In this document: positions 15,390 to 23,103 of the stretch, in pieces
Layout: every line of letters begins with the position of its first letter
Position numbering within the stretch: position 1 is the first letter of the stretch
Virus record (IMG/VR): IMGVR_UViG_3300003322_000945
Location: 1-28,490 of that record
Length of the DNA stretch: 28,490 nucleotides
Strand: one strand, 5' to 3'
From: a virus
Made by a program: the position numbers and the translations under genes
Notes under the pieces: generated by a model
The model's database searches: none
What the model was told of the DNA's origin: nothing
Seen by the model: the letters and a program-made list of their open reading frames with translations, nothing else

Positions 15390-15922
15390 ATAAAAATAAA
15401 ATCCAGTACGTAATCAAAACCGCTCGGTTCCGGTGTTGGCTTTGGCTTGACAATAGTATTATCTATTATTTCAAGCTCAGATCTTGTGTTATCCCACAGA
15501 AAAATAAACTCCCTTTTCTGCAAGTTATCCGGTTCCTGAATCTGCACGCCTATTATAATTCGATCATCTGATATAATGGAAACAGACACACCAACCTTTG
15601 CGAAATCCTTCATAAACCGCAGATCATTTATCACAGCCTGCTCTATCAGAGCCCGGCCGTAACTTGTGAGCGGTGTTTTCTTCAACGCACGTTCTGTTTC
15701 CGAATTGAATTGAATACCTGGCAGCGCCGGCATCAGCAAGTTATTAGCCCAATAGTCGTATGCCTGTTCCGTTGCCAATCTCTCTGTTGGCGTTGATGCC
15801 TCTACATTACCTCCGAACATAGCTATGTACGCCATGTTTTCGAATCCGTAAATAACAACAAGATCCTTTGCGGTCTTTACCAGATCACCACCATTCCCAT
15901 ATTCTATTAACCTTAAATCCAT
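15386..15922 (-). CDS. baseplate wedge protein, gp46 / gp25-like
   Basis: The 178-residue protein starts directly after the tape measure stop (TAAATG) and overlaps the baseplate J-like gene by ATGA. Residues 115-150 (VINDLRFMKDFAKVGVSVSIISD followed by RIIIGVQIQEPD) follow the gp25/gp46 pattern of helix, strand and strand that ends small wedge proteins. The N-terminal half (residues 1-100) is longer than in Mu gp46 and not recognisable. Location immediately before gp47 supports the wedge role. The C-terminal tail is Pro-rich (VKPKPTPEPSG). Confidence is moderate because the match is by pattern and position. Confidence 0.6.
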   Translation of the reverse strand: MDLRLIEYGNGGDLVKTAKDLVVIYGFENMAYIAMFGGNVEASTPTERLATEQAYDYWANNLLMPALPGIQFNSETERALKKTPLTSYGRALIEQAVINDLRFMKDFAKVGVSVSIISDDRIIIGVQIQEPDNLQKREFIFLWDNTRSELEIIDNTIVKPKPTPEPSGFDYVLDFIFI

Positions 15923-17887
15923 TTAGAATCCTGTTCGTGTTGATGAAAGCCTTATCGGAACAATATTATTATCGGACTCCACGGTTGCCCTGCCGGTATC
16001 ATCCTTGATTCCAATTTTAACATTCTGCGTTGTCGAACTTTCTATCCTCTGTGCCATTGAATCTTGCTCTACTGCCTTTGGATTAACCGGCTCACTCACA
16101 TTTACACCTAACTCTGCCCGGAATGCCTTTATATTTTCAGCCGCCTTTGCCGCCCAATCAGCGCCGGTAATATTGGATATTAATTCAACAATCTGTTGTA
16201 TAGGCATCAATACAGCGTCTAAAAGAACCTTCCCGATAGCCTTTATACCTTCAAGTATTCCACCATTTGTAAACGCATCTTTTATCATCTGCCAATTTCT
16301 CTTTAGAGACATTATTATTGACAATAGTAATCCGATCGGGCCAAGCATTATTGAAATAGCTGCCCCCCACTGATCCCATTTAACAATTATTGCAACAATC
16401 AGGGCTATAAGGGCCGCGATACCAACTATAATCAATCCTATTGGATTAGCGGTCATTGCCGCATTCCAAAGCCATTGAGCTGCTGTTATAGCCTTTGTTG
16501 CGTATGTTCCTATAACTAATACTTTTGACCAAACAGCCTGAAATACCGTGGCTAATTTGGTAATATTATTAGCGATCAACATTACATCAGCATATAATTT
16601 TACAGCTGCAGCAACACCAGAAATAACAAATGCTGTTGTTGATAAAGCTGCCACCAACATAAGTATCGTTTTGACCGTCCCTGGATTCTCTTTAGCAAAC
16701 TCTGTAAAACTTCTTATCATCGGTGAAACTGCAGTAATTACATCATTAATAACTGGCAACAAGTTTGTCCCTATGGTTATCGATAAGGCTTTAAAATTAT
16801 TTTTAGCCTTTTCAATATTCGCAGCAGTAGTATTATTCTTGGTATTATATTCATTCAATAACGATGTTCCTTTTTCAAACTCATTATTTGCAATTGTCTG
16901 AAATTCAGCAAGCATTTTTGTTGATGAGCCGAGCGCACCGACAACCTTAACCGCTCCCGCATCAGTAAGTTTTAATCCCTTCAGTGTTTTTGAAAGCTTC
17001 TGCGCATCCAGTCCGTTCAATGATTGGGAAAATTTATTTACAAATTCTGTCGGATCGGTGTTAATTAACCTGGCTGCATCCTTCTCGGTTAATTTCATTT
17101 GTTTGGCAAACTTCGGAAGGTTCTGCGCTGCGGTTAAAAGAACATCACCAAAAGCACGCGAAGCAATTTCCGCTGTAATCCCTGATTTATTGAAAACAGC
17201 TGCAAGCGCTGCAGTATTCTGTATGGATGGTTTTATTGCATCCGGAAGCTGACCAACCCTCGATATAAATTCGGTTACCTCGGGAACCACAACACCCTTT
17301 GCACTCAATGCATTTATCGCAGATCCAGCACGTGTTATAGCATCATCAACCCGTAAATCACGGGTCTCTTTGAAAAGATTTTTCAATCCACTTATTGCCT
17401 TTGCGGCACCCTCAACGCCGCCCTCAAAATCAGACCCAAGGGCCACATTGAATTTATTAACGCTGTCTGTGAATCCAATCAACTGATCATTAGCCACTCC
17501 CATCTGACCGCCGATGGCCGCTATTTGTTGCAACTCAGCTATTGATGTTCTTGTTGCCGGTGCGAGCCCCAACAAATCCTTACCTAATGCATCCAATTCC
17601 TTTCCGGCAAGTCCTGTTGTTTTCCCAACGTCTGCCATCCGATCCTCAAATTGGATAGCATCGTTGGCAGCCACAATGAATGGAGCCGCCAAGGCCGCCC
17701 CCACTATAAAAGCTTTTTTTGAAATATCCCAAGCCGTATCCCCCAACTTCCTAAAATGCCTTTCCAGCATGGCCACTTCTGCATCGGTTCTCTTTAGGAA
17801 TCCTGATAATGTACCAAACATTTTTTTGACCGGAGCTGTTAATCCATCAACAGCCTTAAAAACAGATGGTATTGTAAAAGCCTTCAT
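15923..17887 (-). CDS. tail tape measure protein, TP901 family
   Basis: The 654-residue protein has the TP901-type core near its N-terminus: AIQFEDRMADVGKTTGLAGK (residues 78-97), followed by long helices with ELQQIAAIGGQMGVANDQLIGFT and GGVEGAAKAISGLKNLF, which is the family signature region. The middle is Ala/Asn-rich helical. Several hydrophobic stretches occur at about residues 400-530, including ANPIGLIIVGIAALIALIVA, as in many tape measures that contact the host membrane. It sets tail length and is ejected ahead of DNA. At about 0.15 nm per residue a tail of roughly 100 nm is expected (inference). Its ATG lies three bases past the frameshifted chaperone stop at 17893-17891. Confidence 0.9.
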   Translation of the reverse strand: MKAFTIPSVFKAVDGLTAPVKKMFGTLSGFLKRTDAEVAMLERHFRKLGDTAWDISKKAFIVGAALAAPFIVAANDAIQFEDRMADVGKTTGLAGKELDALGKDLLGLAPATRTSIAELQQIAAIGGQMGVANDQLIGFTDSVNKFNVALGSDFEGGVEGAAKAISGLKNLFKETRDLRVDDAITRAGSAINALSAKGVVVPEVTEFISRVGQLPDAIKPSIQNTAALAAVFNKSGITAEIASRAFGDVLLTAAQNLPKFAKQMKLTEKDAARLINTDPTEFVNKFSQSLNGLDAQKLSKTLKGLKLTDAGAVKVVGALGSSTKMLAEFQTIANNEFEKGTSLLNEYNTKNNTTAANIEKAKNNFKALSITIGTNLLPVINDVITAVSPMIRSFTEFAKENPGTVKTILMLVAALSTTAFVISGVAAAVKLYADVMLIANNITKLATVFQAVWSKVLVIGTYATKAITAAQWLWNAAMTANPIGLIIVGIAALIALIVAIIVKWDQWGAAISIMLGPIGLLLSIIMSLKRNWQMIKDAFTNGGILEGIKAIGKVLLDAVLMPIQQIVELISNITGADWAAKAAENIKAFRAELGVNVSEPVNPKAVEQDSMAQRIESSTTQNVKIGIKDDTGRATVESDNNIVPIRLSSTRTGF

Positions 17888-17890
17888 ATC

Positions 17891-18489
17891 CTACTTTTTA
17901 TTTTTGGATTTGGCTTCTTCAGCCTTTCTCTTTATTTCATTACTCACCTCTACAACATCATTATACCAATAAACCAACCCCTGATAATCTGCGGCATCAA
18001 AATAAAGGGCACCGATTTGATCCGGTGCCCAATGATGTTCCCTTACAACACTTTTTACCATGCTGTCGAAACGCTGTTCGATTACATAAAAAAAATTCCT
18101 ATTGCTATCGACAGCTTTTTATCGAGTGAATCAAGTTTTGCAATTATACCACGGGCTTTTTCCGTAAGGCAACCAATAACAGCCCTTAACCTTTCATCAC
18201 CATCATCGTTTGCAACACCCTTATAATAATCTCTCAACATGTTGTCATTGATGCGTGCTCGGTAAGTCAATTCAGTAACACCGTCAAGAGGATGTAATAA
18301 CTTATGGGTTATAGTGAAATCCTCATTTATAACCAATACCCCATTTTGTATACCCTCTATGAGCAGGTTTATTTTGTCCTTATGCTCGTTTCTGGTAGAA
18401 TCAAATACCTTCTTGTGATTTAACCACCTTGTTACATCAGCCTCTGCAACATCGGCCGAAATTGCTTTTACAGTTGTGTAGTCTTCCAT
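17891..18489 (-). CDS. tail assembly chaperone, -1 frameshift product
   Basis: Reading through the run of eight T at 18095-18088 with a -1 shift joins residues 1-134 of the chaperone to 65 further codons that end at the TAG 17893-17891. The extension contains HHWAPDQIGALYFDAADYQG and a charged helix KRKAEEAKSKNKK. The first part, a short helical domain with a W-x-P motif, is typical of the T-type domain in gpG-gpGT-like chaperones. The total is 199 residues. The zero frame around the site reads ATT TTT TTT ATG TAA, so the heptamer T TTT TTT is in the correct phase for tandem slippage. Frameshifting at this locus, just before the tape measure gene, is conserved in tailed phages including Mu. 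The longer product would bind the tape measure while the tube polymerises. Confidence 0.8.
18007..18030 (-). other. perfect 8-bp hairpin inside the frameshift extension
   Basis: GGGCACCG (18007-18014) and CGGTGCCC (18023-18030) form a perfect 8-bp stem with an 8-base loop, followed on the minus strand by TTTATTTT. It encodes A-P-D-Q-I-G-A in the extension. It lies about 58 bases downstream of the slippery run, too far for a standard frameshift stimulator. It may be an attenuator before the tape measure gene. Confidence 0.55.
18082..18489 (-). CDS. tail assembly chaperone, short (zero-frame) product, gp41-like
   Basis: The 135-residue protein is helical and acidic (DYTTVKAISADVAEADVTRW, then KDKINLLIEGIQNGVLVI), with HPLDGVTELTYRARINDNMLR, a pattern seen in gp41-like chaperones ('L..p......v..l.lr.p...dl'). 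It ends with IFFM at the TAA immediately after the slippery run. It lies one base after the tube gene and directly before the tape measure gene, the place where every known contractile-tail phage has its chaperone. The short form is expected in excess over the frameshifted form. Confidence 0.75.
   Translation of the reverse strand: MEDYTTVKAISADVAEADVTRWLNHKKVFDSTRNEHKDKINLLIEGIQNGVLVINEDFTITHKLLHPLDGVTELTYRARINDNMLRDYYKGVANDDGDERLRAVIGCLTEKARGIIAKLDSLDKKLSIAIGIFFM
18088..18095 (-). promoter_or_regulatory. slippery site for -1 frameshift
   Basis: Eight T residues on the minus strand are preceded by GGAA and followed by ATGTAA. The heptamer T TTT TTT is in zero-frame phase, and the stop lies six bases past the run, as expected for a programmed slip. 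Confidence 0.8.
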
Positions 18490-18490
18490 A

Positions 18491-18898
18491 CTATGCTATT
18501 TTTTTCAGTTTCCCGCCACCGGCAATTTTCATATCGAAAGTTGCCGCGTTTGTATTACCCTCCAATGCACCAACAGGTTTACCGCTACCGCCATATACTG
18601 TACCGCTTATATGGGTAATAGTCCAATCTCCCAAAACAGGATTGGCAGCTAATTGCTGCGCAAATTCGAGGTCATCAGCACCAATCATATTCCAGGCGCA
18701 GACTAAGGACGCAGACCAACGTGTATTATTAAGTTGATCGATCATTTCCCCAGCTGATGTAACACCGTTTTCATCATCGTTGGAAATTATGCCGCCAAGA
18801 TTCAAAGTTGAATCCTCATTTGATTTCACCTGGAATGAACGTGAGCCCAATGTTGGGTGGCTCACTCTTATTTCGGTTATATCTCCACCGACTGCCAT
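18491..18898 (-). CDS. tail tube protein, Mu gpM-like
   Basis: The 135-residue protein follows the sheath by 24 bases, the sheath-tube order of contractile tails. It is beta-rich and has the typical tube pattern: an N-terminal strand with VSHPTLGSRSFQVKSNEDSTLNLGG, the central segment MIDQLNNTRWSASLVCAWNM (the 'g......r.Pg.....v' of tube proteins is weak here), and the C-terminal GTVYGGSGKPVGALEGNTN followed by ATFDMKIAGGGKLKKI. Tube proteins stack as hexameric rings to form the DNA channel. No signal peptide or membrane segment is seen. Assignment rests on position, length and strand content. Confidence 0.75.
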   Translation of the reverse strand: MAVGGDITEIRVSHPTLGSRSFQVKSNEDSTLNLGGIISNDDENGVTSAGEMIDQLNNTRWSASLVCAWNMIGADDLEFAQQLAANPVLGDWTITHISGTVYGGSGKPVGALEGNTNAATFDMKIAGGGKLKKIA

Positions 18899-18922
18899 AG
18901 AAATGTATGTTTAAATGGGTGA

Positions 18923-20434
18923 TTAATTTACGTTTCCAAAGTTAAATCCGGCCTCGGCATCAGTAGATGCAACGCGTACCGTACCACTTCTCTTATATCT
19001 AAAAAATGTTTCGAGTCTATCAGGGTTAACGGAACTCAACCCAACCTCAATAGAATTTTTCATGAAATCCGGATCTACTATCAGCGCCCGTGAAGTCAGC
19101 TCATCCGCGTATGTGAAAAGAACCTGTTTCCAGTTCTTTGGCTTCAGCACTTTGTTTGCCGTTACATTGTCCTCATCGCGCGCAATAACGTGATCAACAA
19201 CATTCACAAGTTCTTTCAGATAGTACCCGTAGTACACATTCCAATCGAGAATTATATTCCTGCAGTATCTGAATTGCGGCGGCTCCTCACCAACAGGATG
19301 GTATGTTGTTACAAAATCCTGCATTTGGTATCTGCCTGAGACAAGATCAACAGTTGAACAGCCTTTTTTCAGAATTGCATTTCTGTTTGTATAGACTCCC
19401 ATCGATCCTATTGAATCAGGGGTTGGCATATCCGGATATGATGTACCGCCAATATCGAGCTGTGGCGTATTTTGCGCGCAAATGGCCTGTATCCGGCATA
19501 CATTCGCAGCTGCTTCGAAGTGTAATCCAGCGCTGCCAGGCGCAGGAGCAATCGCAATTGTCATCTGATCTTTTCTAGAATCAGTGTATGAACTCGGATC
19601 ATCTTCAACGCTTCCTGTTATTGCAATGAATGGCTTGAAAATCACCGGTCCATATCTTCCTGTTGGTGGATCTGCAATACCATTGAAATTTTCAAACGTA
19701 TTCATCACCGATGTAACTGTACCGTAACCGTTTATAATCAGGGTATTCCAGTTATTCAAAAACAAATCCAATGATGCCTGAACTGATGGCGTTCCTGATC
19801 CTGCTTGTGTCGCGTTAACAGCGTATGTAATACCAAGGTCGTTACCATTTGTATCAACCTCCACCGAAATACCGTTAGCCGATAGGCCGGCCCATTTAGT
19901 GGTCAGGGTAGTAGAGTAATCATCAGATGATGCAATTACAGGCGATCCAAGCACAGCATTTATAACATCCTCCATTTTTTGGGTAATGTCTGCCGCAGTG
20001 TCTCCCGCTTCAATGTTGATATCGTAAAACAGGCCATCAACTCCCGTTCTTCCGGCGATCTTTAAAGTATGCGTACCGTTTCCGGTTGCCACTCCTGACG
20101 GCTCAACTTCCAAAACACGTTGAGTTGCACCAACAGCCTTTGCCTGCGGATAAACCACAGTCGGTATCCCGCCAACGCCATCGCTTCCAACGGGGCGCAA
20201 AATTCTCATCATCATGTGAATCGGTGAGCCATAGCCGTACACCTCTCCTGCCTGCTTGGCGCTCGTTATCTCCAACGGACTGGTGCTCAAATCAACCTGA
20301 TTCGCTTCATTGGCCTCGCCAAATATTGCAATTCGCATTGGCAGATTTGGGGAAACAACGCGGAAATCCCCTTTTTTAATTTGATACCCAAGAATCCGGG
20401 AAATGTATTCTAAACTAACCGCAGTTGATGCCAT
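18923..20434 (-). CDS. tail sheath protein, Mu gpL-like
   Basis: The 503-residue product has the gpL-type layout. The N-terminal region has FRVVSPNLPMRIAIFGEAN (the 'P.r.lliGq' pattern) and SAKQAGEVYGYGSPIHMM, then GIPTVVYPQAK. The central inserted domain (residues 105-300) is variable. The conserved C-terminal half carries IAIAPAPGSAGLHFEAAANV, DIGGTSYPDMPTP, GVYTNRNAILKKG (the gpL hallmark) and the closing RLETFFRYKRSGTVRVAST. The sheath surrounds the tube and contracts on adsorption. It is the first gene after a well-matched promoter and an intrinsic terminator, so it probably heads the tail transcript. Confidence 0.9.
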   Translation of the reverse strand: MASTAVSLEYISRILGYQIKKGDFRVVSPNLPMRIAIFGEANEANQVDLSTSPLEITSAKQAGEVYGYGSPIHMMMRILRPVGSDGVGGIPTVVYPQAKAVGATQRVLEVEPSGVATGNGTHTLKIAGRTGVDGLFYDINIEAGDTAADITQKMEDVINAVLGSPVIASSDDYSTTLTTKWAGLSANGISVEVDTNGNDLGITYAVNATQAGSGTPSVQASLDLFLNNWNTLIINGYGTVTSVMNTFENFNGIADPPTGRYGPVIFKPFIAITGSVEDDPSSYTDSRKDQMTIAIAPAPGSAGLHFEAAANVCRIQAICAQNTPQLDIGGTSYPDMPTPDSIGSMGVYTNRNAILKKGCSTVDLVSGRYQMQDFVTTYHPVGEEPPQFRYCRNIILDWNVYYGYYLKELVNVVDHVIARDEDNVTANKVLKPKNWKQVLFTYADELTSRALIVDPDFMKNSIEVGLSSVNPDRLETFFRYKRSGTVRVASTDAEAGFNFGNVN

Positions 20435-20465
20435 GTTTGGGATATTGAGTTGATGATATTTTCTA

Positions 20466-20496
20466 CAAACCTATAAGATTTTTAAATTAATCCAAA
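20466..20496 (-). promoter_or_regulatory. Bacteroidetes-type promoter for the tail operon
   Basis: On the minus strand TTTG (20496-20493), 19 bases, then TAGGTTTG (20473-20466) match the -33 and -7 elements of the Bacteroidetes consensus (TTTG, 19-21 bases, TAnnTTTG). The -7 element lies 31 bases before the sheath ATG. The -33 box begins right after the terminator U-tract. This is the best promoter match I found in the window. Confidence 0.75.
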
Positions 20497-20497
20497 C

Positions 20498-20524
20498 AAA
20501 AAAGCCGTGGGACCCATCCCCGGC
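20498..20524 (-). terminator. intrinsic terminator after the sugar-modification cassette
   Basis: On the minus strand GCCG pairs with CGGC and GGGA with TCCC, separated by one bulged A, with a four-base loop; the 8-bp stem is followed by six T residues (20503-20498). It lies 26 bases after the stop of the last cassette gene and just before the tail promoter, so it separates cassette from tail transcription. Confidence 0.85.
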
Positions 20525-20550
20525 ATAAAAATTAACAAATGAAAAACAGC

Positions 20551-21339
20551 TTATTTTAATATCGATCGCAGTTTAAAATGGTCCTGAACTTCTACAATTT
20601 TTCGGCCACTAAAGTACTTTATACCTGGGTTCTGTTGAATATCATACTCATCGTATTCCTGCATAAACATTTCAATCTCAGAATCTGCCCACGGACTTGC
20701 TGCGTTTTGGAACTTTAACCACACCGACTCCCGATCCTCGCGAACCAAAGAGTAATGATGCAACATCACATCATACTGATTGAGGACAACAAATTTACCA
20801 TACGTGTTCATCTGAACTGATGGGTCCACAAACACCGGGAAATTTCTAATGCGCTCTATTTTGGTGTTTGGGTGTAGCTTGCAGATGAAAGGCATGTGGT
20901 AAGTCTCCATTGGGGTTAACCTCCACTCTGGGTACTTGTAGTATGTGTACATCGCAGTGAAAGTACTATCTATACCCTGAGCCTCTATTTTTGATTTCCA
21001 TGAATGCAACTCCCCAGGCATATAGAAATGATCCGTAGCCATCATGAGAAAGTGGGTGCCGTTGAGTTGCTTTGCAACATCCACCATCATGTTATGCTTT
21101 CTCCTCTCGTTTTCTTTTGGCGGGCATGTTTGCGTTTCGTACATAACAATCATAACCTTGGACAGTTGTTGTACCCGGTTCATCAGATCATAGTGTTTTT
21201 CTATGTTCCATTTATTCCCCTTGTTAGACACCTCCTGATAACAAACAACTATACCATCAACGTACGGGTATATATTGTTAATTGATTTCTCCAACAGTTC
21301 GATCCCATCGAAAACGGTATAGCATGCTATTAATTTCAT
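20551..21339 (-). CDS. putative glycosyltransferase
   Basis: The 262-residue protein begins with MKLIACYTVFDGIELLEKSI, a GT-A-type first strand and helix, followed by VDGIVVCYQEVSNKG (second strand). A metal-site-like ATDHFY occurs at residues 101-106 after the strand GTHFLMM, where family-2-like enzymes carry their DxD. It has no membrane segment. The DxD is imperfect (D-H), so the assignment is weaker than for the other two transferases. Its ATG overlaps the stop of the asparagine-synthetase-like gene (ATGA), and a terminator follows 26 bases after the stop. It probably transfers a sugar in the cassette's glycan pathway. Confidence 0.55.
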   Translation of the reverse strand: MKLIACYTVFDGIELLEKSINNIYPYVDGIVVCYQEVSNKGNKWNIEKHYDLMNRVQQLSKVMIVMYETQTCPPKENERRKHNMMVDVAKQLNGTHFLMMATDHFYMPGELHSWKSKIEAQGIDSTFTAMYTYYKYPEWRLTPMETYHMPFICKLHPNTKIERIRNFPVFVDPSVQMNTYGKFVVLNQYDVMLHHYSLVREDRESVWLKFQNAASPWADSEIEMFMQEYDEYDIQQNPGIKYFSGRKIVEVQDHFKLRSILK

Positions 21340-22739
21340 TTTGAAATTGGTTTTGGTTTTATCTTATGACTTAATACAAACATTGCCCATTGGAAATTTG
21401 TCATGTATGGATTAGAGAATCCGCGTTTTTTTCCTTCAGTAACCTCTTTGCTCAATCCGCTTATATCCTTCAGTATTCTTTTATTCTTTCGATACTCAGC
21501 CGGGAGTGATAGCGCGAAATCAACAAAATCATTATCCAACAGTGGGTACCTGGTTTCCATTGTGTGATACCCTGAAATCCTATCCTCCACAACCAATATT
21601 GCTTTCAGAAATTTCCAATCATATTCCTTGTGGGTAATCTGGGTTGGATCGTAATACGGGTTTCTATCAAAGTCATCGGTTATTAATGTGCGTCTTATAA
21701 CATCGTTTATTGGGCGCTCATACCTGTGAGTATATCCATCAAACACCTCATCACCACCGGCGCCTGAGTATAATATTGTGCAGAACTTTGATGCCAACTC
21801 CGTAAGAGCAAAATTTGTGTAACAGCTTCCGGCCTTAGGATCATCCAACACCTCGGCGGCCGGATCCTTGTATGTATTGAAAAGCCTCTCATTGCAGATC
21901 AACGTATGGTGTATACCTACAGAGTTGTTTTTTATATTCTGTATTTCTGAAAACTTCTCATCTTGGTAATCCATACTGAAAGAATAATCAGGCTGCATTC
22001 TGTTGGCTATTATTCCACTATCCACACCACCCGATAAAAATATACCATCCTTTAATCCAACAACCTTATTCCTTTGAGCAGATTGATTGAATAGGTATAG
22101 TAATCTTTCTTTCGCCTCAGAATACGATATTGATATTTCTTTGGGCTGAAACAATGGCATCGGCTTAACTCTCTCTATACCGGTATATATAGTATCTTCA
22201 TTCATCACACCTAAACTATATATCCAATCCTCTGCACCTCGTTCCGATATCTCTATTTCATTTACAGCGAGTAACGATTTTACCTCACTAGCTATATATA
22301 TAGTATCTCCTTTTTTGTATCGGTATAATTGTTTTATGCCATACCTGTCTGTTACTGTATACACCTTCGATGATATAGCATCATAAGCAAGTATAGAAAA
22401 GAATCCGTTCAATGATCGCATCTGAACATTGTTCGGACCGCCAATAAAATTAATATACCATGCAAGAAACTCGGTATCACAATCTGTTTTCATTGGCGCC
22501 TTATACAGTATAGCCAGCTCACGGTAATTACTTATATAACCATTAAGCCATACCGTCCAGTTACCAAATGTATATGGCTGTGGTGGCGCGCTTGCATCTG
22601 TTATCGGAAGATGAGAAAACCAAACTTTTAAATTACCAATCTCAGTAACGTTACTTTTTGTGCCTCTATGGCGCAACGCATTGCCCATGCGTAATACCTC
22701 ATGCAATTGGCCATTTATTACCGCAGCTATACCACACAT
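21336..22739 (-). CDS. asnB: asparagine-synthetase-like glutamine amidotransferase
   Basis: The 467-residue protein has both domains of the AsnB family but is shorter than typical AsnB (about 550). Residues 1-160 are a class II glutaminase: Cys2 nucleophile in MCGIAAV, RHRGT at 23-27, WLNGYISN at 65-71 and D86 in the TDCD segment. Residues about 200-460 are an ATP-pyrophosphatase domain with the PP-loop SGGVDS (236-241), SGAGGDE (325-331), METRYPLLD (394-402) and KKRGF (437-441). In AsnB the glutaminase motif is NGE; here it is NGY, so the glutamate that binds substrate glutamine is replaced. The product moves amide nitrogen from glutamine to a carboxyl group after adenylation. In a sugar cassette the acceptor may be a sugar acid, not aspartate (inference). 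Confidence 0.8.
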   Translation of the reverse strand: MCGIAAVINGQLHEVLRMGNALRHRGTKSNVTEIGNLKVWFSHLPITDASAPPQPYTFGNWTVWLNGYISNYRELAILYKAPMKTDCDTEFLAWYINFIGGPNNVQMRSLNGFFSILAYDAISSKVYTVTDRYGIKQLYRYKKGDTIYIASEVKSLLAVNEIEISERGAEDWIYSLGVMNEDTIYTGIERVKPMPLFQPKEISISYSEAKERLLYLFNQSAQRNKVVGLKDGIFLSGGVDSGIIANRMQPDYSFSMDYQDEKFSEIQNIKNNSVGIHHTLICNERLFNTYKDPAAEVLDDPKAGSCYTNFALTELASKFCTILYSGAGGDEVFDGYTHRYERPINDVIRRTLITDDFDRNPYYDPTQITHKEYDWKFLKAILVVEDRISGYHTMETRYPLLDNDFVDFALSLPAEYRKNKRILKDISGLSKEVTEGKKRGFSNPYMTNFQWAMFVLSHKIKPKPISK

Positions 22740-22742
22740 ATT

Positions 22743-23102
22743 TCAATTGTAGTTTAATCCTGTTTGTTGAGATGGATGTACACTGCTGAGTTCTTTTACT
22801 TTATCACATTCGAACTCAACATATGTATCATATATAGTTACCTCTTGAACTGTTCTGCCTATACCCTTCTTTTTAACATCCAATATAATGTGATCCATTA
22901 TGTAATTCACATACATATCATCACCATGAATTTTATATATCGAAAAGTACGAACGTGTGTGACACAGTCCTTTTACCGGCTTATTGTCAATAAACAATTC
23001 TCTATCTATCTCTGGGCCCATTACATGAAAATGCTGAACTAACTGTATTAATTCAGGGTGTTTGTATTTTAGAATGTCCCTTTTAAAAGTAGTCTTTCCC
23101 AT
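22743..23102 (-). CDS. hypothetical protein of the cassette
   Basis: The 119-residue protein lies three bases upstream of the asparagine-synthetase-like start and one base after the acyltransferase stop, so it belongs to the cassette transcript. It is soluble, rich in His and Tyr (FHVMGPEIDRELFID, HTRSYFSIYKIHGDDMYVNY), with alternating strands in its C-terminal half (VQEVTIYDTYVEFECD). No known motif is seen. Its place between enzymes suggests a partner or a small binding fold, but function is unknown. Confidence 0.6.
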   Translation of the reverse strand: MGKTTFKRDILKYKHPELIQLVQHFHVMGPEIDRELFIDNKPVKGLCHTRSYFSIYKIHGDDMYVNYIMDHIILDVKKKGIGRTVQEVTIYDTYVEFECDKVKELSSVHPSQQTGLNYN

Positions 23103-23103
23103 A

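Noticed and set aside
21336-22739. Asparagine synthetase as host chromosomal metabolism marking a prophage boundary
   Set aside because: It is coupled to glycosyltransferase genes and flanked on both sides by phage structural genes in the same orientation.
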